A DNA stretch of 60,173 nucleotides, from assembly GCA_030540195.1 (NCBI GenBank), contig JAUNWT010000006.1:1-60173 (forward strand). The letters are read 5' to 3'. Below, piece by piece: positions 35,087-43,680 of this stretch. Source of the DNA: Bacillota bacterium. Lineage in GTDB: Bacteria; Bacillota_I; Bacilli_A; Erysipelotrichales; Coprobacillaceae. The position numbers and the translations under genes were made by a program. The notes beneath the pieces are model-generated. The model was not told the origin of the DNA, made no database searches, and saw only the letters and a list, made by a program, of their open reading frames with translations. Each line of letters opens with the position of its first letter. Position 1 is the stretch's first letter.

Positions 35087-35488
35087 AGGGTGTGCGTGGC
35101 GATAAGCAACACCTCTTGTAATACGAAGTAAATTATCTTCACCAGGGAATTTTACAGGTACCACTGGATTTTCTTGATACATTTTCATAACATCTTCAAT
35201 ATCAACGATAATTTCATCAAATTTCATGAGTCCATACATTTTAGGTGGAAGTAAATAAAGTGGTTTGTCAATTGTTTGATTTTTTAAAGCTTTATCGAGT
35301 TCCACTTTTAAATGTGGACATAAAATAACAACATCAAAACGATCTAATTCTTTTAAACCTAAAGTAAATGGTAAAAATTCAATACTGTATTTATCTTCCA
35401 AATTCTTTTCTTTAATTTCTTTATCCATTCTTGAAGCAATGGCACTTGAAGAAAAACCTCCACCACAACATAATAATATTTTAATCAT
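35078..35488 (-). CDS. PTS EIIB-like protein (lactose/cellobiose type)
   Basis: 136 residues. The N-terminal ~100 residues have the EIIB Lac/Cel fold: 'IKILLCCGGGFSSSAIASRM' with the phospho-cysteine (residue 7 or 8) and P loop, then 'DVVILCPHLK' and 'PLYLLPPKMYG'. A C-terminal extension of about 30 residues ('VKFPGEDNLLRITRG') goes beyond ordinary EIIB proteins. No EIIA or EIIC gene is nearby, so it is either a stray component working with a transporter elsewhere or a regulatory EIIB domain. It lies 66 bases downstream of the diguanylate-cyclase gene on the same strand. Confidence 0.75.
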   Translation of the reverse strand: MIKILLCCGGGFSSSAIASRMDKEIKEKNLEDKYSIEFLPFTLGLKELDRFDVVILCPHLKVELDKALKNQTIDKPLYLLPPKMYGLMKFDEIIVDIEDVMKMYQENPVVPVKFPGEDNLLRITRGVAYRHAHPLK

Positions 35489-35554
35489 TTTAACACCTCA
35501 CTAGTTTTTAGTATAACACATTTTATCTTTAAAATGTAAGGGATTTATTATAGG

Positions 35555-37234
35555 CTATTTATAACGTTTTTCATGCAAGCGATAGTACTCTTCTTTTTCT
35601 TGATACATTAAAGCATCTGCACATTTCATCATGTCTTCTAAATTATTTACATTCTCTTTCCAAAGTAAACCAATTGAAACGTTCAATAATGCATCATTCA
35701 TAAGTTCTTTTAAAAGTTTCATTTTTTCTAAAAAAGTCGTTTCTTTAGTTTCAGTAGAAATAACCACAAATTCATCGCCACCAATACGGTACGTTTTATC
35801 TAAAAAAACATTATTGATCAATGTTGCTGCTTTTTGAATTAAGAGATCTCCCGCTTCATGCCCCTTTTCATCATTTACTTTCTTCAAACCATTTAAATCA
35901 ATATAAGTAACACCTGTTTGGTAAAGCATTTTCCCTTTTTGATGATTAATAACTTCTATGTATCGATTTCTATTATAAAGATTTGTAAGCTTATCGCGAT
36001 AACTTAAATCTTCTAAATATTCCTTTTCCTTCTTACGTTCCAGACTACTTGTGATAAAAAATTGAATAGAAGCAAGAAGTGTCGCATCATCATAATGATT
36101 TTTAGGATTATCTACACCTAAAAATCCAATAACTTGATGATTTTTCATAAGTGGAACAGCTAAAAGACGATAAATAACTTGTTCCTTTAACATCTCATAA
36201 GTGTCCGTTCCCTTTTCTTGTTCTACATCAGAAATAAAATAAGGTTTTGATTCTTTAAAGTTTTCCATCCATCTTGCTATAATATCTACAGGTACTTCCT
36301 GTAAATTATCCTTTTGTGGTAAAACCATCCCTTTGGTATATTCATATGTATTTACAAGAATATTACGTTTAAAATTGAGTTCAAAAATATAACTACGATC
36401 CCCATCAAAATAGCTGTTGATAATTTCCATGAGATTATCAATAGATTGATCAATATCCAAATTGGAAGAGAGTTCTTTGACGCAACGATTCAAAATAGAT
36501 GAAATCTCAAATCTTTCCGCAATTATTTCCTTGCTCCTTGCAATTTGTTCAATTTCTTGATTTTGTTCACTGGTTGTTACAATAAACATAATAATCATTG
36601 AACACCCAATAGCAATATTGATCATTGAACCTCCATAATGTAAAAACTGAAACAATGCAGCTCCTACAGGAAGTACAATATAAGAACCAAGAGCAATTAA
36701 AATTGCTTTACTAACCTTTTTTCGATATTGAACCAATAAAGATAAATCAATCAACATACAAGATAAAGGAAGAATGACAGAGAGAATATAAGCCGTGTTT
36801 CGATGATAAAAGTTTTGTACATCATAAAAGTAATATAAATTCGTAAACTGTGAAATAATAACTAAAATAATTCCTATTACGGCTATAAGTCTTGCAATTA
36901 TAATTCTTTTATCTTTCTGTTTTTTATTTTCTAATAAATAACATGCAATATATTGTTGAAAAAATAATAATGTTAAATTTGTTAATGCAAATACTAAAAA
37001 GTTACTGATTCTTACCATGTAGTAACCTAGTATACTTACATTGCCTCTAAATAGCCAAGCAAAAGCATCACTTCCTAAAAGGACAGCCGTTGATAACTGC
37101 ATATAAAACAGCCATTTTCTTCTTTCATTTTTATAGTAATATTTACCCATAAAGATACAAAAAGCGGCAATTAAGCAAAAAATACACCCCCATAAAAGTA
37201 AAGCAATATTCATTATACGATTAAAATCAGACAT
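35555..37234 (-). CDS. membrane-bound GAF-GGDEF diguanylate cyclase
   Basis: 559 residues. Seven or so membrane segments occupy about 1-220, followed by a short coiled region, a GAF-like domain (~245-390) and a GGDEF domain (~400-559). It makes cyclic di-GMP from two GTP. The active-site 'RIGGDEFVVI' is intact, with 'DLNGLKKVNDEKGHEAGD' as metal- and nucleotide-binding region. The inhibitory RxxD site just upstream reads 'VFLD', so feedback inhibition is probably absent. The ATG at 37234 has AAAGGA nine bases before it. The longer frame would run over the start region of the divergent gene at 37405 and is rejected. The signal is unknown. Confidence 0.88.
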   Translation of the reverse strand: MSDFNRIMNIALLLWGCIFCLIAAFCIFMGKYYYKNERRKWLFYMQLSTAVLLGSDAFAWLFRGNVSILGYYMVRISNFLVFALTNLTLLFFQQYIACYLLENKKQKDKRIIIARLIAVIGIILVIISQFTNLYYFYDVQNFYHRNTAYILSVILPLSCMLIDLSLLVQYRKKVSKAILIALGSYIVLPVGAALFQFLHYGGSMINIAIGCSMIIMFIVTTSEQNQEIEQIARSKEIIAERFEISSILNRCVKELSSNLDIDQSIDNLMEIINSYFDGDRSYIFELNFKRNILVNTYEYTKGMVLPQKDNLQEVPVDIIARWMENFKESKPYFISDVEQEKGTDTYEMLKEQVIYRLLAVPLMKNHQVIGFLGVDNPKNHYDDATLLASIQFFITSSLERKKEKEYLEDLSYRDKLTNLYNRNRYIEVINHQKGKMLYQTGVTYIDLNGLKKVNDEKGHEAGDLLIQKAATLINNVFLDKTYRIGGDEFVVISTETKETTFLEKMKLLKELMNDALLNVSIGLLWKENVNNLEDMMKCADALMYQEKEEYYRLHEKRYK

Positions 37235-37404
37235 TCTATCAAATCCTTTTTCTAAATCTATTTTCTTATTAAAAATCATAAGCTTTTTATAAGCGTATTT
37301 ATAGTGTAACATATTTTTATTAATTATATGAGTTTTATCTGTTTTCTTATCAAAAATAAGGGACCATTTCTTTTTTTTGACATATCCTATATTAGGTGAT
37401 AAAA

Positions 37405-37698
37405 ATGAATCCATTCTATGATAATCCCTATTATGTCTATCGACCTCAAATGCATCCTTATTATCTAAGGCCTAGAAGATTTAATTTACAAAAAACTTTA
37501 AATACCACTATTAGAGGTATTCAAATCGCAAATCAAGTCATTCCTGTCATTAATCAAGTGCGTCCATTAATTAATAATACTCGACAAGGTATGGCTTTAT
37601 TAAAAGCGATGAATCACCTTGATGATATAGATTTAGAGGAAGTTGAAAAAGAAATTAAACCGATAGAGCATGAAGAAATATTTGAAAATATGGTATAA
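37405..37698 (+). CDS. small protein in the yqfQ/vrrA position
   Basis: 97 residues: an aromatic and Pro-rich N-terminus ('NPFYDNPYYVYRPQMHPYY'), an amphipathic helix with repeated 'IANQVIPVINQVRPLI' (~38-53), and an acidic tail. In B. subtilis a small protein, YqfQ (VrrA), lies in this region near ispH, cshB and nfo. The helix resembles YqfQ's 'QQ-GP-V-' helix in style, but the match is weak. AGGTG precedes the ATG at 37405; the in-frame GTG is part of that site. It is 20 bases upstream of ispH and probably co-transcribed. Function unknown. Confidence 0.65.
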   Translation: MNPFYDNPYYVYRPQMHPYYLRPRRFNLQKTLNTTIRGIQIANQVIPVINQVRPLINNTRQGMALLKAMNHLDDIDLEEVEKEIKPIEHEEIFENMV

Positions 37699-37718
37699 TA
37701 GCTTTTGAGGTGATTGGA

Positions 37719-38648
37719 ATGTTAGTAAAAGGTATTGTTCCTAGAGGATATTGTAAAGGAGTTGTAAGAGCTATTGAAATTGCGAAAAAACAAGCACATC
37801 AAGAGACTCCTGTTTATATTCTAGGAATGATTGTACATAATCAATATATTGTAAATGCATTAGAGGATTTAGGAATTCAAACGATTGATCAAAAAGGAAA
37901 AACACGTTTAGAGTTACTAGATGAAATTGATCATGGTAAAGTTATTATTACAGCTCATGGGGCAAGTCAACAAGTTTTTGATAAAGCAAAAGCAAAAGGA
38001 CTAGAAGTTATTGATGCTTCTTGTTTAGATGTTATTAAAACTCATGATTTGATTCAAGATAAATTAAATGAGGGCTATGAAATCTTATATATCGGTAAAA
38101 AAGGACATCCTGAAGCAGAAGGCGCTATTTCTATTGATGAAGATAAAATTCATTTAATTACTTCTTTAGCTGATTTAAAAGAAATCGATCCTACTAAAAA
38201 ATATGTCATGACAAATCAAACGACCATGTCTCTTTATGATGTTTATGATTTATGTGAAAAAGCTAAAGAAATACTTCCTTTTGTAGAAATTGAAAAAGAA
38301 ACCTGTACAGCTACAAAAATACGTCAAGAAGCAATTAAAAGCATTGAAGATGATGTTGATGTTATTTTTATTGTTGGAGATCCTCATTCAAACAATACAC
38401 GAAAACTTGCCAGTATCGCTAAAGACAGCCATAGTTGTGCTGTGCATATGATTGAAAGTATTAATGATATTGAAATTTCATGGCTTAAAGATAAAAATTA
38501 CGCTGCTGTAAGTTCTGGTGCTTCGACACCTACTTATCTTACAAATCAAATTATTGATTATCTCAAACAATTTGATTTTAACGATTCTAAAACTTATCAA
38601 AAACCACTTATCGATAAAACAAAAATACTTAATCAAAAAGGTGCTTAA
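37719..38648 (+). CDS. ispH: 4-hydroxy-3-methylbut-2-enyl diphosphate reductase
   Basis: 309 residues. It catalyses the last step of the MEP pathway, reducing HMBPP to IPP and DMAPP. The three cluster cysteines are at 12 ('GYCKGV'), 102 ('DASCLDV') and 196 ('ETCTAT'), and substrate histidines are at 40, 80 and 130, with Glu 132 in 'GHPEAEG'. 'GDPHSNNTRKLA' and 'SSGASTPTYL' complete the family pattern. The ATG at 37719 has GAGGTG before it. It ends in a hairpin shared with the convergent MATE gene. Confidence 0.96.
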   Translation: MLVKGIVPRGYCKGVVRAIEIAKKQAHQETPVYILGMIVHNQYIVNALEDLGIQTIDQKGKTRLELLDEIDHGKVIITAHGASQQVFDKAKAKGLEVIDASCLDVIKTHDLIQDKLNEGYEILYIGKKGHPEAEGAISIDEDKIHLITSLADLKEIDPTKKYVMTNQTTMSLYDVYDLCEKAKEILPFVEIEKETCTATKIRQEAIKSIEDDVDVIFIVGDPHSNNTRKLASIAKDSHSCAVHMIESINDIEISWLKDKNYAAVSSGASTPTYLTNQIIDYLKQFDFNDSKTYQKPLIDKTKILNQKGA

Positions 38649-38664
38649 GCTTCAGCACCTTTTT
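38636..38664. terminator. bidirectional terminator containing both stop codons
   Basis: Ten-bp stem AAAAGGTGCT / AGCACCTTTT with loop TAAGCTTC. The stops of ispH and of the convergent MATE gene both lie inside it, and the two genes overlap by four bases. Confidence 0.88.
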
Positions 38665-39997
38665 CTTGTGGCAACCATTGTACCTTGAAAAAATAAACAA
38701 TAAAAATCAAACTGCAAACAACCCATGTTGTTGGCCAACCTAAAAATACATATACCACATCACTTGTTACTTTTGTAATCAAGAATAAATAAATTTGTCT
38801 TAAAAATACAAATGAGAAAATCATAACATACATTGGTACAGCAGAACGTCCCGCTCCACGTAAAACACCATTGATGACTTGGTTAATTGGTAAGAAAATA
38901 TAGAATGGCAAGAAAGTTAACTGCATCAATCTTCCTGCATCTATGACATCTTTTTCTTGATTGAATAAAGCAATGAAATCACGTCCAAAGAAATACATGA
39001 TTACAACAAAACAACCAATCGTAAGTGTTGCAAGCAAGGTTGTAATATAGGCGCCTTTTTTTACACGATTATATTGTTTTGCACCGATATTTTGTCCTAC
39101 AAAAGTTGTAATTGCCATATTGAATGCTTGTAAAGGCAAGTTGACAAAACCATCTATTTTGATTGTGACAGAATATCCAGCAATAACTGAAGAACCATAA
39201 ACATTTATGTATGATTGAACAATGACATTTGATAAAGAAACAATACTTTGTTGGAATCCAGTTGGTAAACCAATTTTTATAATTCTTAATAAGATTTCTT
39301 TATCAAATTTAATATCTTTTAAAACAACTTTATACGAATCATCTGTTTTCATTAAAACATACATAACCATAATAGCTGAAATTGCTTGAGCAATTAAAGT
39401 TGCATAACCTGCCCCAGCAACACCAAAATTAAAGTATTTAACAAACAAAAAGTCTAATACAATATTAACAACACTTGAAAAAATCAAGAAATAAAGAGGT
39501 CTTTTAGAATCTCCAACCGAACGTAAAATTCCTGATCCCATATTATAAATCATAACAAAAATCAAACTCCAAAAATAAATAGACAAATACGTTGAAGCTT
39601 CAGAAAAAACATCACTTGGTACCCCTATTGCTTTTAAAATAGGATCATTAAAAATAAGTCCAACAGCTGTTAAAACAACACCCATCACTAAAGTTAAAGC
39701 AATACTATTATGGATTGCTTTCTTCATTTTAGATAAATCACCAGCCCCAAAGAATTGGGCTATAACAACCCCTGCTCCTGTTGAAATCCCCATAAAAAAG
39801 CCAATGAGCATATTAATAATAGGTGTACTTGCTCCTACTGCTGCAAGAGCAACTTTTCCAACATAATTTCCTACAACATAAGAATCAACAGCATTATAGA
39901 GTTGTTGAAATAAGTTTCCTATTAATAAAGGTATGGAAAACAAAATAATTGCTTTGACAATATTTCCTTTAGTAAGATCTTGTGTATTTCCTTTCAT
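38645..39997 (-). CDS. MATE family efflux transporter
   Basis: 450 residues with about 12 membrane segments. It opens with 'LLIGNLFQQLYNAVDSYVVGNYVG' (~20-43), and the second half restarts near 'IGLPTGFQQSIVSLSNVIVQ'. It is about the same length as the MATE gene at 26905 but clearly diverged from it ('VGKVALAAVGAS' against 'VGKLALASIGGS'). AAGGTG lies before the ATG at 39997. It exports organic cations or metabolites by ion antiport; substrate unknown. A single-gene unit, convergent with ispH. Confidence 0.93.
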   Translation of the reverse strand: MKGNTQDLTKGNIVKAIILFSIPLLIGNLFQQLYNAVDSYVVGNYVGKVALAAVGASTPIINMLIGFFMGISTGAGVVIAQFFGAGDLSKMKKAIHNSIALTLVMGVVLTAVGLIFNDPILKAIGVPSDVFSEASTYLSIYFWSLIFVMIYNMGSGILRSVGDSKRPLYFLIFSSVVNIVLDFLFVKYFNFGVAGAGYATLIAQAISAIMVMYVLMKTDDSYKVVLKDIKFDKEILLRIIKIGLPTGFQQSIVSLSNVIVQSYINVYGSSVIAGYSVTIKIDGFVNLPLQAFNMAITTFVGQNIGAKQYNRVKKGAYITTLLATLTIGCFVVIMYFFGRDFIALFNQEKDVIDAGRLMQLTFLPFYIFLPINQVINGVLRGAGRSAVPMYVMIFSFVFLRQIYLFLITKVTSDVVYVFLGWPTTWVVCSLIFIVYFFKVQWLPQEKGAEA

Positions 39998-40120
39998 ATA
40001 TTCACCTTCCATCATTTATTTTACTCTTATTTTAGTAAAATCAATTTTATTTGCATGAAATGAAAAAAATTATTTCTTTATTTTCTATCCATTATAATGA
40101 AATTAAATTGGAGGTTAATT

Positions 40121-40972
40121 ATGAGTAAAAAAATTATCTTTTTTGATGTTGATGGAACACTTGTTGATGTAAGACCGGCAAGAGAATACGTTCCTGAATC
40201 TACAATTAAAGCTGTAAGAGAAACAAGAAAAAACGGAAACTTATGTTTTTTATGCACAGGAAGATCCCTTGCTGAAATCTATCCACATATATTAGACGTT
40301 GGTTTTGATGGAATTATTGGAGCCGGTGGCGGCTTTGTAACAATTGGTGATGAAATGCTTTATCATAAAAAAGTCTCTGATAAAGATGTGCATCGTGTTG
40401 TTGATTTCTTTGAAGAAAATGATTATGACTATTATCTTGAAAGTAATGGTGGCTTATTTGCAAGTGAAAATCTTGTGCCTCGTTTAGAAAAGATTACATA
40501 TGGTGATCTAGAAAATGATGAAAAAGCAAGAAAGAAAAAAGAAGAACAACCAAGTCATTTTATTACCTCTTTAATTGAAGGAGAAAGCATGTATCGAAGT
40601 GACGTTAATAAAATTTGCTTCTTAGAAAATAAAGATATTCCATTTCAAAAAATTGTTGACCTTTTTTCTGATACCTTTAATGTTATTCATTGCACAGTTC
40701 CTGCTTTTGGTGATGATTCTGGAGAATTATCCGTTGTTGGTGTCAATAAGGCAAGTGCCATTGAAACCCTTATTCACCATTTAAATATTCCTCAAGAAAA
40801 TACTTTTGCTTTTGGTGATGGAATGAATGATGCTGATATGCTTGAATATTGTCATGTTGGAATTGCGGTCGGTAATGCCAAGTATAGATTAAAAGAAATT
40901 GCCGATGAAGTTTGTGATGATATTGCGGAAGATGGTATTTATAAAGCCATGAAAAAACATCAGCTTATATAA
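40121..40972 (+). CDS. Cof-type HAD-IIB family phosphatase
   Basis: 283 residues with 'FFDVDGTLVDV' (nucleophile Asp near residue 8), 'CTGRSL' (motif II), the lysine in 'GVNKASAIE' and 'AFGDGMNDADML' as Mg2+ site. It is similar in build to the HAD gene at 18560-19390. The ATG at 40121 has GGAGG before it, so the longer frame is not needed. A TATAAT lies about 23 bases upstream of the ATG. It is a lone gene, convergent with nif3 across a shared terminator. Substrate unknown. Confidence 0.92.
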   Translation: MSKKIIFFDVDGTLVDVRPAREYVPESTIKAVRETRKNGNLCFLCTGRSLAEIYPHILDVGFDGIIGAGGGFVTIGDEMLYHKKVSDKDVHRVVDFFEENDYDYYLESNGGLFASENLVPRLEKITYGDLENDEKARKKKEEQPSHFITSLIEGESMYRSDVNKICFLENKDIPFQKIVDLFSDTFNVIHCTVPAFGDDSGELSVVGVNKASAIETLIHHLNIPQENTFAFGDGMNDADMLEYCHVGIAVGNAKYRLKEIADEVCDDIAEDGIYKAMKKHQLI

Positions 40973-41002
40973 AAAAAGTGCTAGAAATCTAGCATTTTTT
41001 TA
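40972..41002. terminator. bidirectional intrinsic terminator
   Basis: Stem TGCTAG / CTAGCA with loop AAAT, flanked by A and T runs on each side. It ends both the HAD gene and the glyS-to-nif3 operon. Confidence 0.85.
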
Positions 41003-41761
41003 CTATTCATAATTAAAATAATCTTTACTTTCGTGAATTTTGATATCTATTGGTAGATTATTCAAAAGTTTTTGTAGCTCTTTTTCAAAAATTACTTCTA
41101 AATGATGTCCTGGATCAATTAATAAGCAATCATGATCAATGGCATACTTAGCATGACGATATTTGCTATCACCAGTAATGTAACAATCTACTTGACCTGC
41201 AAGTAGTTCTAAATCATCTGCGGCACTTCCGCCACAAATAGCAATCATTTCAATTGTTTTATTGGTATTTTTGCTGTATTTTACATGTTCTAGATGGAAT
41301 GTTTCTTTTACTTTTTGAATAAAAGCTTGTCCTTCCATTGGTTGATTTAAAATAGCTTTTTTACCAACTTCATAGTGATCATAACATTGAACATCATGAA
41401 CACCTAATTGATTAATTAGCCAGTCATTCATAGAAATACCATTTTGTCCACGATCAAGGCAAGTATGTAAACTATAAACAACAATATCATTTTTCATCGC
41501 TAATGAAATAAAATGACCTTGATGTTCATTAACATCCATATTTTTTATCTTTTCAAGTAAAAACGGATGATGTGTAATCAACATTTGACAATCTTGTTCA
41601 ATACAGGCTTGAAGCGTTTCATTGTCTGCATTTAAGGCAATATATACTTTTTGAACCTCTTTATTTCTATTTCCTATTTGTAATCCACAACAATCAAAAT
41701 CCATTTGTAGATGTAGTGGAAAATAATCTTCTAAATAGTTAATAATTTCATAAGCTTTCAT
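41003..41761 (-). CDS. Nif3-like dinuclear metal-centre protein
   Basis: 252 residues of the NIF3/YqfO (GTP cyclohydrolase I type 2 homologue) family. The metal-binding residues are visible: 'MLITHHPFLLE' (~60-70), 'SLHTCLDRGQNG' (~97-108), 'CYITGDSKYRH' (~190-200) and 'DPGHHLEV' (~213-220). It is the short form: the PII-like insert of B. subtilis YqfO is absent. Despite old names, the molecular function is uncertain; the family assembles as a hexamer. It overlaps trmK by 14 bases, the same pairing as yqfN-yqfO in Bacillus. Confidence 0.92.
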   Translation of the reverse strand: MKAYEIINYLEDYFPLHLQMDFDCCGLQIGNRNKEVQKVYIALNADNETLQACIEQDCQMLITHHPFLLEKIKNMDVNEHQGHFISLAMKNDIVVYSLHTCLDRGQNGISMNDWLINQLGVHDVQCYDHYEVGKKAILNQPMEGQAFIQKVKETFHLEHVKYSKNTNKTIEMIAICGGSAADDLELLAGQVDCYITGDSKYRHAKYAIDHDCLLIDPGHHLEVIFEKELQKLLNNLPIDIKIHESKDYFNYE

Positions 41762-42434
41762 TTAATTCACCTTCAATAAGTTTTAGTATTTCATCTATTT
41801 CTTGATATCTTGCATGTTCTTTTGGTAAATCTTTTTGAATATTTTGATATGTTTTATATTGTTTTTTCCAATATTGGATAAATAAATCACTTTTTTCTTT
41901 TCTTAAAACAGGACCAAAAAGAAGATCTTCTTTTGACATTTGTACATCATTTACCTTTTTTACAACCATCATTTCATAAACATGGTGTCCATCTTGAATC
42001 ATTTTTTCATCAAGAATATTAAAATTATTTTTAAATAAATATTCTCTTAAATGATCACTATTTGCATTTGGTTGTAAGAATAAAAGTTTATTTTGATCAA
42101 TGTATTCTTTATTATCTTCTAAAATATCACTTATAAGAAAGGCGCCCATTCCTGCGATAGTAATCATAGAAACCTCTTTATCCAAAATAGGATCTAAACC
42201 ATTTCCTAATAAAGCTTCGATTTGTTTTTCAAAATGATATTGTTTGATTGTAGAAAGAGATGCTTGGTAAGGTCCTTGTACGACATCACAAGCATAGGCT
42301 TTTTCTATAATGTTTTTTTCTACTAAATAGCAAGGTAGATAGGCATGATCTGTTCCTATATCCGCTAAAATAGTACCATTTTTATGTTTATCAACAAGCT
42401 GTGCAAGTTCTAATAAACGATTTGAAAGTTTCAT
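41748..42434 (-). CDS. trmK: tRNA (adenine(22)-N(1))-methyltransferase
   Basis: 228 residues with an N-terminal SAM-binding Rossmann domain: 'LADIGTDHAYLPCYLV' (~23-38), 'ACDVVQGPYQAS' (~48-59) and 'MITIAGMGAFLISDIL' (~90-105). A C-terminal helical coiled region follows. It methylates N1 of A22 in tRNA. The gene begins one base after the rpoD stop and overlaps nif3 at its end, in the order conserved across Bacillota (rpoD-trmK-nif3). Confidence 0.95.
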   Translation of the reverse strand: MKLSNRLLELAQLVDKHKNGTILADIGTDHAYLPCYLVEKNIIEKAYACDVVQGPYQASLSTIKQYHFEKQIEALLGNGLDPILDKEVSMITIAGMGAFLISDILEDNKEYIDQNKLLFLQPNANSDHLREYLFKNNFNILDEKMIQDGHHVYEMMVVKKVNDVQMSKEDLLFGPVLRKEKSDLFIQYWKKQYKTYQNIQKDLPKEHARYQEIDEILKLIEGELNESL

Positions 42435-42435
42435 A

Positions 42436-43677
42436 TTAACGGTCTAAGAAATCCTTTAATCTTTTTGAACGAGATGGATGTTTTAATTTTCTTAAAGCTT
42501 TTGCTTCAATTTGACGAATACGTTCACGTGTTACATTAAATTCACGTCCAACTTCTTCAAGAGTTCTTGTTCTTCCATCATCTAAACCAAAACGAAGTCT
42601 TAATACTTTTTCTTCACGATCTGTCAATTCTAATAAAACATCATTTAATTCATCTTTTAATAATTCGTTAGCTGCATAATCATCTGGTGACATAGCCCCT
42701 TCATCTTCGATGAAATCACCTAAATGAGAATCATCTTCTTCACCAATAGGTGTTTCCAAAGAAACAGGTTCTAAAGATATTTTTTGAATTTCACGTACTT
42801 TTTCAGGTGTCATACCATCCATTTTTTCCGCAATTTCTTCAGCACTAGGTTCTCTTCCTAATTCTTGAATTAATTGTCTTTGAATACGAGTTAATTTATT
42901 GATTGTTTCAACCATGTGTACAGGAATACGGATTGTACGGGCTTGATCGGCAATTGCACGAGTGATTGCTTGACGAATCCACCAAGTAGCATAAGTTGAG
43001 AATTTGAATCCTTTTGTGTAATCAAATTTTTCTACAGCTTTAATTAACCCCATGTTTCCTTCTTGAATTAAGTCTAAGAATAACATACCACGACCTACAT
43101 ATCTTTTAGCGATAGAAACAACTAATCTTAAGTTTGCGGCAGCAAGTTCTTTTTTAGCTTGTTCATCACCTTCTAAAATACGTTTTGCAAGTTCAATTTC
43201 TTGATCATGATTTAATAATTCAACACGACCAATTTCTTTTAAATACATTTTTACAGGATCGTTGATTTTAACATTACTTCCTAATTGTGTACTTTCACTT
43301 TCTTTATCGTCATCATGTTCTTGATACATATGTAATGTATCTCCTGTCATCATGTCGAAATCACCATCAAAGTCTAGATCAGGAGTATCATCGTCATCAT
43401 CAATATTTAAATCTAAATCATCCCCTAAATCTGGTACACCAGCTAATAAGGCATCATCATCAACTTCTAATGAATCTAAATCATCATCAGAAATTGTAAT
43501 ATTGTTGCTTTGAATGTGTTCTAATAATTCTTCTGCGAGTTCATCACTTAAATCATAATTCATTAAGTATTCATCAATTTGTTCTTGTGTTAATACATTT
43601 CCATTTTGCTTTGCTTCATTTACAACTAATGCTTTTAAATCATCAAATGAAACTGCTTGTACTTTTTTCTTTGCCAT
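42436..43677 (-). CDS. rpoD: RNA polymerase primary sigma factor
   Basis: 413 residues. Region 1.2 is '[16 protein letters not shown]' (~140-155), and region 2.4 '[20 protein letters not shown]' (~258-277) recognises the -10 box. Region 3 contains '[11 protein letters not shown]', and region 4.2 '[20 protein letters not shown]' (~375-394) recognises the -35 box. A very acidic, Asp-rich stretch occupies about residues 55-115 of the N-terminal region. The promoters seen in this window match a standard primary sigma. It begins three bases after the dnaG stop with its own AAGGAG site. Confidence 0.98.
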   Translation of the reverse strand: MAKKKVQAVSFDDLKALVVNEAKQNGNVLTQEQIDEYLMNYDLSDELAEELLEHIQSNNITISDDDLDSLEVDDDALLAGVPDLGDDLDLNIDDDDDTPDLDFDGDFDMMTGDTLHMYQEHDDDKESESTQLGSNVKINDPVKMYLKEIGRVELLNHDQEIELAKRILEGDEQAKKELAAANLRLVVSIAKRYVGRGMLFLDLIQEGNMGLIKAVEKFDYTKGFKFSTYATWWIRQAITRAIADQARTIRIPVHMVETINKLTRIQRQLIQELGREPSAEEIAEKMDGMTPEKVREIQKISLEPVSLETPIGEEDDSHLGDFIEDEGAMSPDDYAANELLKDELNDVLLELTDREEKVLRLRFGLDDGRTRTLEEVGREFNVTRERIRQIEAKALRKLKHPSRSKRLKDFLDR

Positions 43678-43680
43678 ATC

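Noticed and set aside
37235-37414. N-terminal extension of the diguanylate cyclase by 60 residues
   Set aside because: It would overlap the start of the divergent gene at 37405 and contains a Lys-rich non-family segment, while the ATG at 37234 has a good AAAGGA site just before the first membrane segment.
43287-43499. A + strand frame rich in His and Leu opposite rpoD
   Set aside because: It is the mirror of the Asp-rich stretch of rpoD; no ribosome-binding site.
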